Positions 1 through 9,883 of a stretch of DNA of 61,558 bases are shown piece by piece; the first letter of the stretch is position 1; every line of letters starts with the position of its first letter. Under the pieces are notes generated by a model that was given only the letters and a program-made list of their open reading frames with translations, was not told where the DNA came from and made no database searches. The stretch is from Paramarasmius palmivorus. Lineage: Eukaryota; Basidiomycota; Agaricomycetes; Agaricales; Marasmiaceae. The position numbers and the translations under genes were made by a program. The DNA is taken from NCBI GenBank assembly GCA_037176845.1, contig JAYKXP010000216.1, positions 1 to 61,558 on the forward strand, in the 5' to 3' direction.

Positions 1-320
1 TTTATGAGCTAGGTAGACATGGCTGTACCTATGGATGTCTTAAACTAATTCTATCTACGAGGGCCGAAGTCCTCATTGGACGAAGTTAAATTCCCCAATG
101 GCCCAGGACTTCCAAATCCTGTTTTTGACGGTGCCCCGTAATGTGCCACATTGCGTGATATCATGTAGGGGATAACAAACAGGTGCCCTTTTATAGGCAC
201 AGCCCGCCTCAGAGCGGCGATCTCTGCGTGGATTATGCTTGTGTCTGGTGTCCTCCGGTGTGGTATGTCAAAGTAAATAGCTGAGAGATGAGTGGCGAAA
301 AGGAAAGGTAAGTGGATATG

Positions 321-332
321 GTTTTTTTTTTT

Positions 333-364
<32 letters not shown>
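321..364. repeat. poly-T tract
   Basis: A nearly pure run of T, about 44 nt and broken by a single A. The open frame across it reads almost only phenylalanine and is not a credible gene. The rest of 1-682 holds no gene that I can support. Confidence 0.9.
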
Positions 365-429
365 CCAGTAGTTTTAGTGTTTTGTTGTTTTGGGGGATGG
401 GGTTGGTGCACGTTGCTCAAAAAGCCTTA

Positions 430-520
430 TCTACCAATCCCTCGGTATGGTTTACAAGGAAGGTACTGGGAAGAAAATCCGATTGTCGTCGTTGGGAGAA
501 ACGAGTCAAACAGGTATCGA
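430..520. other. relic of an F-box upstream region
   Basis: The stretch around 437-500 closely matches the sequence upstream of the coiled-coil-type F-box genes at about 6226-6290 and 11660-11740. They share a block containing ACTGGGAAGAAAATCCGA. No coding frame follows in this copy. The simplest reading is that a coiled-coil-type F-box gene, or at least its upstream region, once lay at the left edge of the cluster and was lost. The match is seen directly; the history is inferred. Confidence 0.5.
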
Positions 521-682
521 TTGACCGCTGCTCACAATACTGTCATCAATAGTTTTACAGGTGACCGGGACCTACTTTCTAAATGGTAGTCCGTGTCTGG
601 CACAGTATCAGCAGATGAAGAGTTACAAGTAGTTCAAACCAGTCTTCCAGGTTGGAATAACCATCCTAATCACATACATCAT

Positions 683-2235
683 CTAATCCTCTTCATCTTC
701 ACTAACCCCACAGTAATCCGACTCCACATCCGACATCGATATACCACAGTACGTCACAGTAGAGACCATAACATCAGCAGCAGCTCGTAGTCGTTCAAAT
801 TCCGATTTAAAAAGATAACCCTCATCAATCATCAATCGCCCGAGTTTCTCTGGTCGTACCTCCAATGCAGATACGAGCGACCAAAAACAATCTTCCCTAA
901 TCAGGTGTCGCAAATTAACATCAAAGATACCAAGGTCACGTAGAGCCGGAAAAGCTGAGGACGTGATACATGTGATGAAAGCGCGTATATTCTTCTCGCT
1001 GAGAAGGAGACATCCGAGTGTCGTCGAATTGATCAGAGAATCGAATATAGCCTTTGCCAACCCCTTGTGTTCAGTAAACTCCCGGAGGTCGATGGTTTCG
1101 AGGTGTTTCATATCGAAGGATTTAACCATCTCTTGGACGATGGTCTCATGGGGTGCATAGCGGCGGGGAGTGCCATGCCATTTAATCTCCACCGAAGAAG
1201 CAAGTGCTCCAGTCGGACACATGCAATTGAACATGTCGTCACTTCGTGTGAAGACCCGACGCACAAGCTGATAATTTTCGCCTCTCCTGACGATGACACT
1301 TTCTTGAAAAATGTGCGGAAGAGTGGGGAAGGTGAGGAGGATGAGAAAGCCGACTCTGCATACGAGATGTACAATCGAAAATTGATAGTTTTTGGGAAAG
1401 AGAGCCGGTGAAATGTTTCGATACACGAATGTGTTTGAGCTGGATTTTGTACTTCTAGGTACAGTTCCTGTAGATGAGGAAGTGCAATGACGGCCGGTTT
1501 AACGTCTGTCGCGATAGACAGAGGAAACACATCTGTGAGCGAGAGATGTTCTAGTAGCGGTGCCCTGCCCAACGTTTGTAAAAACTCTGATCCATTCGGC
1601 AGGTCACTGGCGGGCAACCTGTCGCCACCCAGATCAAGTGTAGTAAGTTTGGCGAATATGGAAGACTTCCAAGGAATTTTACATTGGTGCAGCTCGAGTT
1701 TCTCGAGAAGCGGAGACCCACCAGCGAGGATGTGCGCAGGAAGCTCGAGGTTGGCTTCGTCATCGCTCGGGCAGATACTCAAATACTGGAGCAATGGCAT
1801 GGGCTGCATGAGTGATAGAACTAGTGTGTCAACCGGTATGCGAAGCCGACGCCTGGACAAGGAATTCAAGCTCAACACTCGGATGCGGGGAGTTTCTGCT
1901 ACCAATGCCTCTGTCACCAGAGACAACACCTCTGAAGAAAGTTTGCGAGGCTTTGCTGGATATCTGGGAATCATATGATCCCAACAAACGTCTAGAGGAC
2001 CTGGTTTGGATCTCTGGACCATTTCTCTCGCCAGTCGGGGCCGCGAGAAGTCTGGGCACGACCAAAAAAGGGGGCAATTTAGGATGATAGCTCGCCATTG
2101 TCGACAGACGTGAGTGAGTTGCAATATGGAATTGGGATGGGTGCTTGATTCACAATCTATGCAATATGTGAAGATATCGATAAAGATTTCGGTAGGAAGG
2201 TGCGAAAGGGCCAGCTGGGAATTATGTTCGGTCAT
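683..2235 (-). pseudogene. F-box/LRR-like protein, MTEH subfamily, frameshifted
   Basis: F-box proteins are substrate receptors of SCF ubiquitin ligases. The start chosen is the ATG at 2235 (MTEHNS), followed by an F-box-like segment (LPTEIFIDIFTYC, then THVCRQWRAIIL) and leucine-rich repeat-like sequence. A GTGAGT...CAG intron (about 2247-2317) lies just upstream, so an ATG at 2292 would fall inside it. Aligned with the intact paralogue at 7473-9200, this gene lacks 46 nt near 1240-1255, which shifts the frame. The reading frame then continues in another phase from about 1250 down to 683 and ends in a short acidic tail (SEDEED). Both halves are otherwise well preserved, so the break looks recent. 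An intron at this point is unlikely, because the missing DNA is coding in the paralogue. Confidence 0.8.
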
Positions 2236-2620
2236 CGTAAGACTGGCTGATCGCAGCACGACAAGATACATCTCAAGATCAGTTGTTGGCATTTGAATGA
2301 TACTGGGAAATACTCACCTGCTAGACAGATGGCCGAAGATGAGTTCTGTCCCGGCTTAAAAGTTGCTTAAAAGGGGTTGGTTCAAAGCCAAGTTGCGTGT
2401 CATTAGTCAGCACTTGTTTGCTATTAACCTACAGTCAGTATCTAAATTACGACAGGTTCTAACATCCAAACTCTTAAGATACGAGGATAAAGAAAGGGAC
2501 TCGGAATAGCTATACCATTGGCAGGTACGAATACAAACAAAACGATATTAACATTTACACGCAAAAACTAGTTTTCTACAAGTAGCCCTGTCTTCGTCTT
2601 CGCTTTGAATTCCATCTTCA

Positions 2621-4183
2621 CTACCTCGCATTCTTGTTAAAGACCGTAACAACAGCAACATTTTGTAGGCGTTCAATTTCCGAATCGATAGGAAGGAGCT
2701 CGTGCTCATCAATCATCAGCCTCTCGAGTTTCTTGGGTCGTGTCTCCAGCGTAGATACCAACGGCTCAAACAGTCCTTCCCGAATCAGCTGTCGAAGATC
2801 AACGCGAAAGAGGCCAAGGTCGCATAAAGCCGGAAACGCAGAGACTGTGATACATGCAACGAAACCGCGTGTGCTTTCTTCGCTGATAAGGAGGCACCTG
2901 AGCGTCGTCGAATCAACAAGAGCATCGAGTATAATCTTTGCTGAATCCTCGTCGGCGTGTTGACGGAGGTCGAGTGTTTCGAGGTGTTTCATGGAAAGAG
3001 ATCTAGCCATCTCTCGAATGACACTTTGCATTGGTACATAGTGTTGGGTATCGCCAAGCCATTCGATTTCCGCTCCGAAAGAAGGGATTTTTTCACCGGT
3101 TCTATAACATTCTGAAACCAAGGGTTCCAAAAAGTCATCCTCGGGGTCGAATGGAATAGCTTTGAACCATATCTCCAGGTTGACGGTTTCATCAGACTCA
3201 CTATACAGTCTAACGATCCTCGCCTTGCCGAGCGATGTCACTTTGTCGAAAAACGGGCGAAAGAGGTTAGATGACGACTCCTCGAGGAATGGCAAGGCCG
3301 ACTCGTCATAGGTAATATGTAACCAAACACCAACGGTTTGCGGGAAAGACAGCCGGCGAAATGTTTCGATACACGAACGTGTTTGAGCCGGATCTTGCAC
3401 TCCCAGATGTAGTCGCCGTAGATGAGGTAGCACGATAACAGCCGGCAGCGCGTCTGTCGTGATAGAAAGCGGAAAGACACCTGTGAGCGAGAGACGCTCT
3501 AGTAGTGGTGACTCGCCCAACGTTTGTAAAAACGTTGATCCATCTGGCAGATCATTGCCGGGAAACTCGTCTCCACTCAGATCGAGATTGAGTGTAGTGA
3601 GGTTGGCGAAAATAGGTGATCCCCAAGGAATTCTGCATTGGCGTAGATCGAGTTCCTTGAGAAGCGGCGATCCACCAGCAACGATGTGTGTAGGGAGCTC
3701 CAACTTGGCTTCGTTGCCGCACGAACGGATACTCAAAGATTCGAGTAGTGGCATCCGTTGCACTTGCGTGAGTAGCGAAACAAGGGGTTGCAGCATGTAG
3801 TGTGGGATACAGAACCCGCTGTAACCAAGCATCAACTTTAATGTTCGAATGCGAGGTATTTCGTTTGACGAGGCTGTCATGACGGAGAGCATATTTGAGA
3901 TTGAGGTACGCCATTTGATGACAAAGGCTAGATGAAGATCTAGAGGTCCTGGTTTGGACCTTTGGATCATTTCTTTTGCCAATAGAGGTCGTGAAAAGTC
4001 GGGGCAGGACCAAAAAAGGGGGTAGTTTAGGATGATAGCTCGCCATTGTCGACAGACGTGGGTCAGTCGCAGTATGGAATTGGGATGGGAATTCGATTCG
4101 CAACTCATAGAATATGTGAAGATCTCGGTAAGGATTTCGGTAGGAAGGTGGAAGATGGATAGATGGGAATTGTGTTCGGTCAT
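2621..4183 (-). CDS. F-box/LRR-like protein, MTEH subfamily
   Basis: About 520 residues from MTEHNS at 4183; a GTGAGT...CAG 5'-UTR intron lies at about 4192-4258. The F-box-like segment is LPTEILTEIFTYSMS followed by THVCRQWRAIILNYPLFW, and then the subfamily signature PDFSRPLLAKEMIQRSKPGPLD. The rest is leucine-rich with regular LxxLxL spacing, as expected of an F-box substrate-recognition region. Unlike its relatives it has no acidic C-terminal tail. The frame stops at a TAG near 2621, but the next reading frame continues with acidic codons (GSEDG, SEDED), so a small frameshift probably removed the tail. A likely SCF ubiquitin-ligase subunit; the substrate cannot be told. Confidence 0.85.
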   Translation of the reverse strand: MTEHNSHLSIFHLPTEILTEIFTYSMSCESNSHPNSILRLTHVCRQWRAIILNYPLFWSCPDFSRPLLAKEMIQRSKPGPLDLHLAFVIKWRTSISNMLSVMTASSNEIPRIRTLKLMLGYSGFCIPHYMLQPLVSLLTQVQRMPLLESLSIRSCGNEAKLELPTHIVAGGSPLLKELDLRQCRIPWGSPIFANLTTLNLDLSGDEFPGNDLPDGSTFLQTLGESPLLERLSLTGVFPLSITTDALPAVIVLPHLRRLHLGVQDPAQTRSCIETFRRLSFPQTVGVWLHITYDESALPFLEESSSNLFRPFFDKVTSLGKARIVRLYSESDETVNLEIWFKAIPFDPEDDFLEPLVSECYRTGEKIPSFGAEIEWLGDTQHYVPMQSVIREMARSLSMKHLETLDLRQHADEDSAKIILDALVDSTTLRCLLISEESTRGFVACITVSAFPALCDLGLFRVDLRQLIREGLFEPLVSTLETRPKKLERLMIDEHELLPIDSEIERLQNVAVVTVFNKNAR

Positions 4184-4472
4184 CGTAATGGCTGGTCGCA
4201 ACACAACAAGATCTCCAGATCAGTTATTGGCATTTCAACGACACTGGGAAATACTCACCTGCTAGAAAGATGGCCGAAGATGAGCTCTGTCCCAGTTTGA
4301 GGTGGTGGTTCAAAGCCAAATTACGTGCATTAGTCAGCAGGACTGAGCAGAGGTAGCGAAAAAGACCCGATGCATAATCTAGAGCTCGAGCGTGAAAAGT
4401 ATTTTATATAAGTATACGAGATTATTACACTGGTATGTAACGTGAAAGGGGAAACAAGACGTCTTCCCTCTC

Positions 4473-6080
4473 CTAGTCCCCATCATATCCGATTTCTAGT
4501 TCCTCGTCATCTTCGTCATCGGTAAACTCGCGGCCATCCCAGTAAGCTTCCCCAACAACTTCCTTCAGTTCGTCATATTGTTCGATATCGAAATTGCTGC
4601 AATGTTTGACACTGACACAATGGATAGCTTTTCCTTGTTCCGAACGATGCCGCAGTGCGTTTATGAACCTGACACCGGCTGACCCTGCACCTGCATCTAA
4701 AGATCTCCCAAAGTCCATACACTCCAAGACGATGGTTTTGAGCGAGGAAAAGGGTATATCGTCGGAAGGATGTGTAAATGTAGAAGAGTAAAAGGCTTGT
4801 ATGAACGCATATGCGCAGTGGTCCTCTACAGAAATTGTGGCGAGCTCCTTCAACGAACCGAAATAACGTGTGACATCCTCTACGGAGAATTCATCGCCAA
4901 GTATCAGATGAATACCTGTTACACGTAGGGAGGATAAGAGCTCCAACAACCGCTTGAAGAGATCGTAAAATTGGGAGGCTGGCACAGAATCCGCTGACCT
5001 CTTGACCAGGTCAAATCTGAACCGCGACTTTCCTCGATGAAGGAGATCTTGGTCAAACATTTCGATCTCAAACTGACCTTCCATTGCGTATATGGAGCAG
5101 GATTCAGTGTAGCTTTGGGTGATGCTGGTAAGGTGAGGAAGGATGGTGAGTGCCTTGTTGCAGTCACCAGGTTGGGAAACCATGACCGTAAACCCAATTG
5201 AGGTTGCAAAGGGCGATGCAATGCAGTTGAGGAGACTAATGCAGCCATTGACCGAGCCGAACACCATGACACGCTCCAGCTTGGAAAGAGTCACGGTGTC
5301 AAGAGCGATGGAGTCGCCATCTGGGAAAATGTCGAAAATGTCGAGAGTCTGAAGAAGCTGCATCGTCTGCATGGCTTGCAAAAAGGCCTTCAAATCAGAG
5401 ATCCGGTTACTTTTACCACCCCGTAAACAGAGCGAACGAAGGCCACTGAGAGTTTTGGACATGTGTCCCCAATGCAACACGCAGTTTCGAAGAGACATCT
5501 CTCGAAGGCGAGGGGCATTACCAGCTAAAAAGTTGTCTGGTAATACGAAACTAGCGGTAACCCGCTCATTGTGAATGCGGAGTGTTTCGAGCACTGGAGC
5601 AGGCTGGACGACCCCCAAAAGGACATTCAGAATCAGCGGAAGAGAGGTGTCAATCTCGATCGCTGCGACGCGTGCTATGTCTCGAAGGGCGTCACTCAGA
5701 ACCTCTTGTTGGTCCGTTCTGTAGCCACGAGTTGCGGCACGAATGTACAATGGCGCTGACTTCGATCTGACGAGCGTCTCCCGCGCTAAAGACGGCTTGG
5801 AAAAGTCTGGTGTATCCCACATAGCCGGACACCCCAACGCAATTGTGCGCCAGTGTTGACAGACGTGTGTAGGCCAGAGCCAGCTCATTTGCGAGCAATG
5901 TGTTCTATGGCGTCGCACATCTGAGGCGCAAAAGGTAAGGATGAGGCCGAGGATTTCATTGGGAAGGCGACAGATGGGGAGGAGGGAGTTGCGCTGGAAA
6001 TGGAGGTTGCGAAGGTTCTCTTTAGTTTGCGCAATTTTCTCGTCGAGGAGCTGGAGTTGCTCTTCAATATTTAACATCAT
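4473..6080 (-). CDS. F-box/LRR-like protein, coiled-coil subfamily
   Basis: 535 residues, single coding exon. The N-terminus (residues about 4-32, EEQLQLLDEKIAQTKENL) has heptad spacing and is predicted to be a short coiled coil. An F-box-like segment follows (CRLPNEILGLILTFC, then THVCQHWRTIALGCPAMWDTPDF) and then a leucine-rich region. It ends in an acidic tail (DDEDDEELEI). Just upstream, GTGAGT at 6135, a CTAAC branch site and TAG/CAG acceptors near 6083 define a 53-nt 5'-UTR intron. The start could be either of two adjacent ATGs (6080 or 6077). Closest local relatives are the genes at 9884 and 12061. Probable SCF adaptor, substrate unknown. Confidence 0.85.
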   Translation of the reverse strand: MMLNIEEQLQLLDEKIAQTKENLRNLHFQRNSLLPICRLPNEILGLILTFCASDVRRHRTHCSQMSWLWPTHVCQHWRTIALGCPAMWDTPDFSKPSLARETLVRSKSAPLYIRAATRGYRTDQQEVLSDALRDIARVAAIEIDTSLPLILNVLLGVVQPAPVLETLRIHNERVTASFVLPDNFLAGNAPRLREMSLRNCVLHWGHMSKTLSGLRSLCLRGGKSNRISDLKAFLQAMQTMQLLQTLDIFDIFPDGDSIALDTVTLSKLERVMVFGSVNGCISLLNCIASPFATSIGFTVMVSQPGDCNKALTILPHLTSITQSYTESCSIYAMEGQFEIEMFDQDLLHRGKSRFRFDLVKRSADSVPASQFYDLFKRLLELLSSLRVTGIHLILGDEFSVEDVTRYFGSLKELATISVEDHCAYAFIQAFYSSTFTHPSDDIPFSSLKTIVLECMDFGRSLDAGAGSAGVRFINALRHRSEQGKAIHCVSVKHCSNFDIEQYDELKEVVGEAYWDGREFTDDEDDEELEIGYDGD

Positions 6081-6135
6081 ATCTGCTACTCATAGTTAGC
6101 AGCTGTCTTTGTGGGGTGCTTGCTGGACTACTCAC

Positions 6136-7472
6136 CGAGAAGCTCTTTCTCCCTCACCCTTGGCCGAAAATGATATGCGCTTGAAACACCTGAACTCGAT
6201 GGTCCTTTGAAGTCACTATCAATCCCTCGGCGTGGTTTGGAAGGTGAAGGTACTGGGAAGAAAATCCGATTGTTGTGGTCAGGAGAAAGGTGCAGCTCGA
6301 CTTGTTCCCGCGCTATCAGCCTAGGGATTTTCGGTCCACAACAACTTTCTGATTCCCTTGTCCTCCTCGTCTGCACGTTCAACTTTGAACATTTACACGC
6401 TTCACAGTGACACGAGGCTTGAGACACTTGAAGGTGCCAGTTTGGGTTGCGTGTCTCATTAGCGCTCCTATTACTTAGCCTGAACTGAATCGAAGCTAAG
6501 ACAATAATATCTCGTTCTTCTGCGTTTGATTGCTTAGTTCAGTTATCAGTCGAGGGATTTTAGGCCTAGGCTCAAAACGTTAAGGCATGTAATGTAAGCT
6601 TTTCGGTGTTTTAGTCTGAGTCCGTTTTCATAAGGAGGTTGTTCCCAAACCACCATCATCACGCTCGATCCTGAATTCATCCATTCCTTTTGATATAAGT
6701 TCTTCAAGAGGAACGCGAGAACGGACAGCATTTTCTGAAATGTCAATAGGCCTGGCTGGGATGTTAATATTGACTAGGTGAGTAAGGTGAGTCTATCGTC
6801 TATTTGCGCTGACTATTTTACAGGAGCAGCCTTTTCGACGCGACTCTTTCTGAAGCAGACCTGGCGAAGCGTTGAAGGGAAAACAACGTCCAGTACGCCA
6901 TCCAGCTCTATTCCACAATGAATATGTGTCTTATTGATGCCTCAGTCAACAGTAACTCACTACACATCGTACCTTGTCCTCGACGCGACATCATAGACAC
7001 TTTGCAAGTTTGGCTATCCACATCCACGTCTTTTGTCTCCTGGAAACATGTTTCTTCAACTGCTAACGATAGGGCCCCATACAAGCCAGGCAAAAAGATG
7101 CAGTAATTACGGTGAAGACAAACCACAGATGGACCGAGATGAGGCAGAAAGAGACCGGGCTCGGTACATGCTTCATCGAAAGGCTACTGTCTCAGTATTC
7201 GCCAGTTTTCGTCAGCGGCACCTGGTCTATTTGCTCATCCCCTAAGATACGTTCTTTACACTCCGCCTACCGCGTTCTTCAGAGACATGGATCTAGCGCG
7301 CAGATTTACCTGGAACAACAAACTGAGGTAACTTTCTCCTAACTTCAAGTGCCCGAACTTATACTTATTGAAAGCCTGTTCTTCAATCCAGATCTCATGG
7401 AGAACGTCTGCGATGCCTACTCGGGAGATTGATTGATACAATCTTTGTCGTACAAATACATGAAGAATATAG
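6136..7472. other. intergenic, 1.3 kb
   Basis: The part nearest the F-box gene (6136-6540) is the duplicated upstream region also found at 11580-12000. Around 6774-6822 there is a GTGAGT...CTGAC...ACAG arrangement on the plus strand that looks like an intron, but the flanking frames stop quickly and I cannot assemble a gene. Open frames of 60-70 codons here are not supported by homology or splice logic. Confidence 0.5.
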
Positions 7473-9200
7473 TCAAGGCCAGTCTTCGGAATAATAATAA
7501 TCATCATGATTGTAGTACATCTCATCATCATCATAGTCTTCATCCTCGCCTTCACTTCCATCTTCTTCACTTCCATCCTCACTCTCATCTTCACTACTCC
7601 CAGACTCGTCCGACTCCGTACTATCCGAGTCGGAGTCACTGCGTTGCATCATATTGGAGACCGTGACAACAGCAGCGGTTCGTAGTGGTGTAAATTCCGG
7701 TTGAAGGAGATAACATTCATCAATCATCAATCGTTCGAGTTTCTCTGGTCGCGCATCCAATGCATATACAAGCGACTCGAGACGACCTTCATCAATCAGT
7801 TTTTGAAGATCAACGTCAAAGAGACCAAGGTCACGTAGAGCCGGGAAAGCGAAGGGCTTTGCCGCCGTGATACATGTGATGAAAGCGCCTATGTTCTCCT
7901 TGCTGATAAGGAGACATCTGAGCGTCGTCGAATCGACCAGGGAGTCGAATACAGCCTTTGCCAACCCCTTCTCTTCGGTAAACTCCCGGAGGTCGATGGT
8001 TTCGAGGTGTTTCATATCAAAGGATTTAACCATCTCTTGGACGATAGTCTCATTCGGCGCATAGTGGTGGGTAGTACCATGCCATTCAATATCCGTCGAA
8101 GAAGAAAGTACTTTATTCGAACACTTGACATCGAACATGTCGTTATTCGGGTCGAATGGGATAGCTTTGTACCCAATCTCCAGTCCCAAGTTGATATCGT
8201 CAGACTCTGCGCACAGTTTGAGGATTTCCGCATCTCCTGACGATGACATCTTCTTGAAAAATGTGCGGAAGAGTTTGGAAGATGGGGGTAATAGGAAAGT
8301 AGACTCGGCATACGAGATGAGCAATCGAACATTGGCGGTTTGTGGGAACGACAGTCGGTGAAATGTTTCGATACACGAATGTGTTTGAGCTGTATTTTGC
8401 ACTTCTAGATATAGTTTCTGTAGATGAGGAAGCGCAATGACGGCTGGTTGCACGCCTGCTGCGATAGATAGAGGGAAAACATCTGTAAGTGAGAGATGCA
8501 CCAATAATGGTGATCCACCCAACGTCTCTAGGAACTCTGAGGCATTCGGCAGGTCACTGGCAGGCAACATGTCGCCACCCAGATCGAGTGTGGTAAGGTT
8601 GGCGAATATGGAAGACCTCCAAGGAATTTTACATTGGTGTAGCTCGAGTTTCATGAGAAGCGGCGATCCACCAGCGAGGATGTGCGCAGGAAGCTCGAGG
8701 CTGGCTTCGTCATCGCTCGGGCGGACGCTCAAATGCTGGAGCAATGGCATGGGCTGCGTGAGTGACCCGAGAATTGTACCCAGTGTCTCAACCGGTATAT
8801 TGTACCTATAGGATATGGACTTCAACTTCAACGTTCGTATCCGAGGTACCTCTGTCAACACCGCCTCTGTCACCATGGACAACACAGCTGGAGACACGGC
8901 CCTGTTGTGCCGCATTTCCGAATATGTTGGCATTATATGATCCAAACAAATGTCTAGAGGACCTGGTTTGGACCTTTGGATCATTTCTCCTGCCAATAGA
9001 GGTCGTGAAAAGTCGGGGCAGGACCAAAAAAGAGTGTAGTTTAGGATGACAGCTCGCCATTGCCGACAGACATGGGTCAATGACAATATAGAGTTGGGAT
9101 GGGATTTTGATTCGCAGTCCATGCAATATGTGAAGATCTCGGTAAAGATTTCGGTAGGAAGGTGGGAGATAGATAGTAGACGGGAATCGTGTTCGGTCAT
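7473..9200 (-). CDS. F-box/LRR-like protein with long acidic tail, MTEH subfamily
   Basis: About 575 residues from MTEHDS at 9200. A GTGAGT...CAG intron at about 9212-9282 sits in the 5' UTR, so the ATG further upstream (9257) is intronic. The F-box-like segment is LPTEIFTEIFTYCMDCE followed by THVCRQWRAVILNYTLFW, then a leucine-rich region of about 450 residues. The last 50 or so residues are a Ser/Asp/Glu tract (SDSDSDSTESDESGSSEDE and onward) ending in aromatic-acidic sequence and DWP. This is the intact reference copy for the broken gene at 683-2235. Likely SCF substrate receptor; the acidic tail could bind basic partners, which is inference. Confidence 0.87.
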   Translation of the reverse strand: MTEHDSRLLSISHLPTEIFTEIFTYCMDCESKSHPNSILSLTHVCRQWRAVILNYTLFWSCPDFSRPLLAGEMIQRSKPGPLDICLDHIMPTYSEMRHNRAVSPAVLSMVTEAVLTEVPRIRTLKLKSISYRYNIPVETLGTILGSLTQPMPLLQHLSVRPSDDEASLELPAHILAGGSPLLMKLELHQCKIPWRSSIFANLTTLDLGGDMLPASDLPNASEFLETLGGSPLLVHLSLTDVFPLSIAAGVQPAVIALPHLQKLYLEVQNTAQTHSCIETFHRLSFPQTANVRLLISYAESTFLLPPSSKLFRTFFKKMSSSGDAEILKLCAESDDINLGLEIGYKAIPFDPNNDMFDVKCSNKVLSSSTDIEWHGTTHHYAPNETIVQEMVKSFDMKHLETIDLREFTEEKGLAKAVFDSLVDSTTLRCLLISKENIGAFITCITAAKPFAFPALRDLGLFDVDLQKLIDEGRLESLVYALDARPEKLERLMIDECYLLQPEFTPLRTAAVVTVSNMMQRSDSDSDSTESDESGSSEDESEDGSEEDGSEGEDEDYDDDEMYYNHDDYYYSEDWP

Positions 9201-9282
9201 CGTAAGACTGGCTGGTCGCAACACGACAAGATAGATCTCCAGATCAGTTATTAGCATTTCAATGTGAATGGAAAATACTCAC

Positions 9283-9883
9283 CTGCTAGAAAGATGGCCG
9301 AAGATGTGCTCTGTCCCAGCTTGAGGTGGTGGTTCAAAGCCAAGTTGCGTGCATTAGTCAGCACTTTGAGGACAGCACTACACCACCGCCCAACGCTTTG
9401 TATGCCACAGGTACGTACCGAAAGTTGATTGGCGTATACATCGGCTGTACGCCCTGCATACAGATCAATTTACGTCCAAGCGTACAGTATGCCAACGAAA
9501 ATTTGTACTTCCTTCCCTAGGTCGAGTCCCATCCCATTCTTTCGCCTAATGACCACCTCTGGAAGCAAAATACGCTGTTTCGTGGCAGGTCTGACAAGGG
9601 AGAGCACGGTGACAGGGGGATGTCGTTTTCAGAATTCATGCCGTAACGATCATGTGCCACTTGTACACTGTACAGTGTCACTGGTTATCAGTACTACTGC
9701 TCGACGCCAATCATAATCTGGTCCGTACAGTACATACCTGCGATATACAAAGTGTGGTGTAGTTCCATGCCAAGCACTTGCCAGTAATATGGAACTCGAG
9801 CGCATAGAGTATCTTGTATACGAGATTATTTCATTGATATGTAACGTGTTTATACATTGAAAGAGGCAACAAGATATCTTCCC
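9283..9883. other. intergenic, 0.6 kb
   Basis: No gene, RNA or repeat recognised. It separates two head-to-tail F-box genes and should hold the terminator of the 9884 gene's neighbour and the promoter of the 7473 gene. Short open frames have no recognisable motif. Confidence 0.5.

Noticed and set aside
292..589. Open frames across the left poly-T tract
   Set aside because: Their composition is driven by the T run; the rest of the region is a relic of an F-box upstream sequence.
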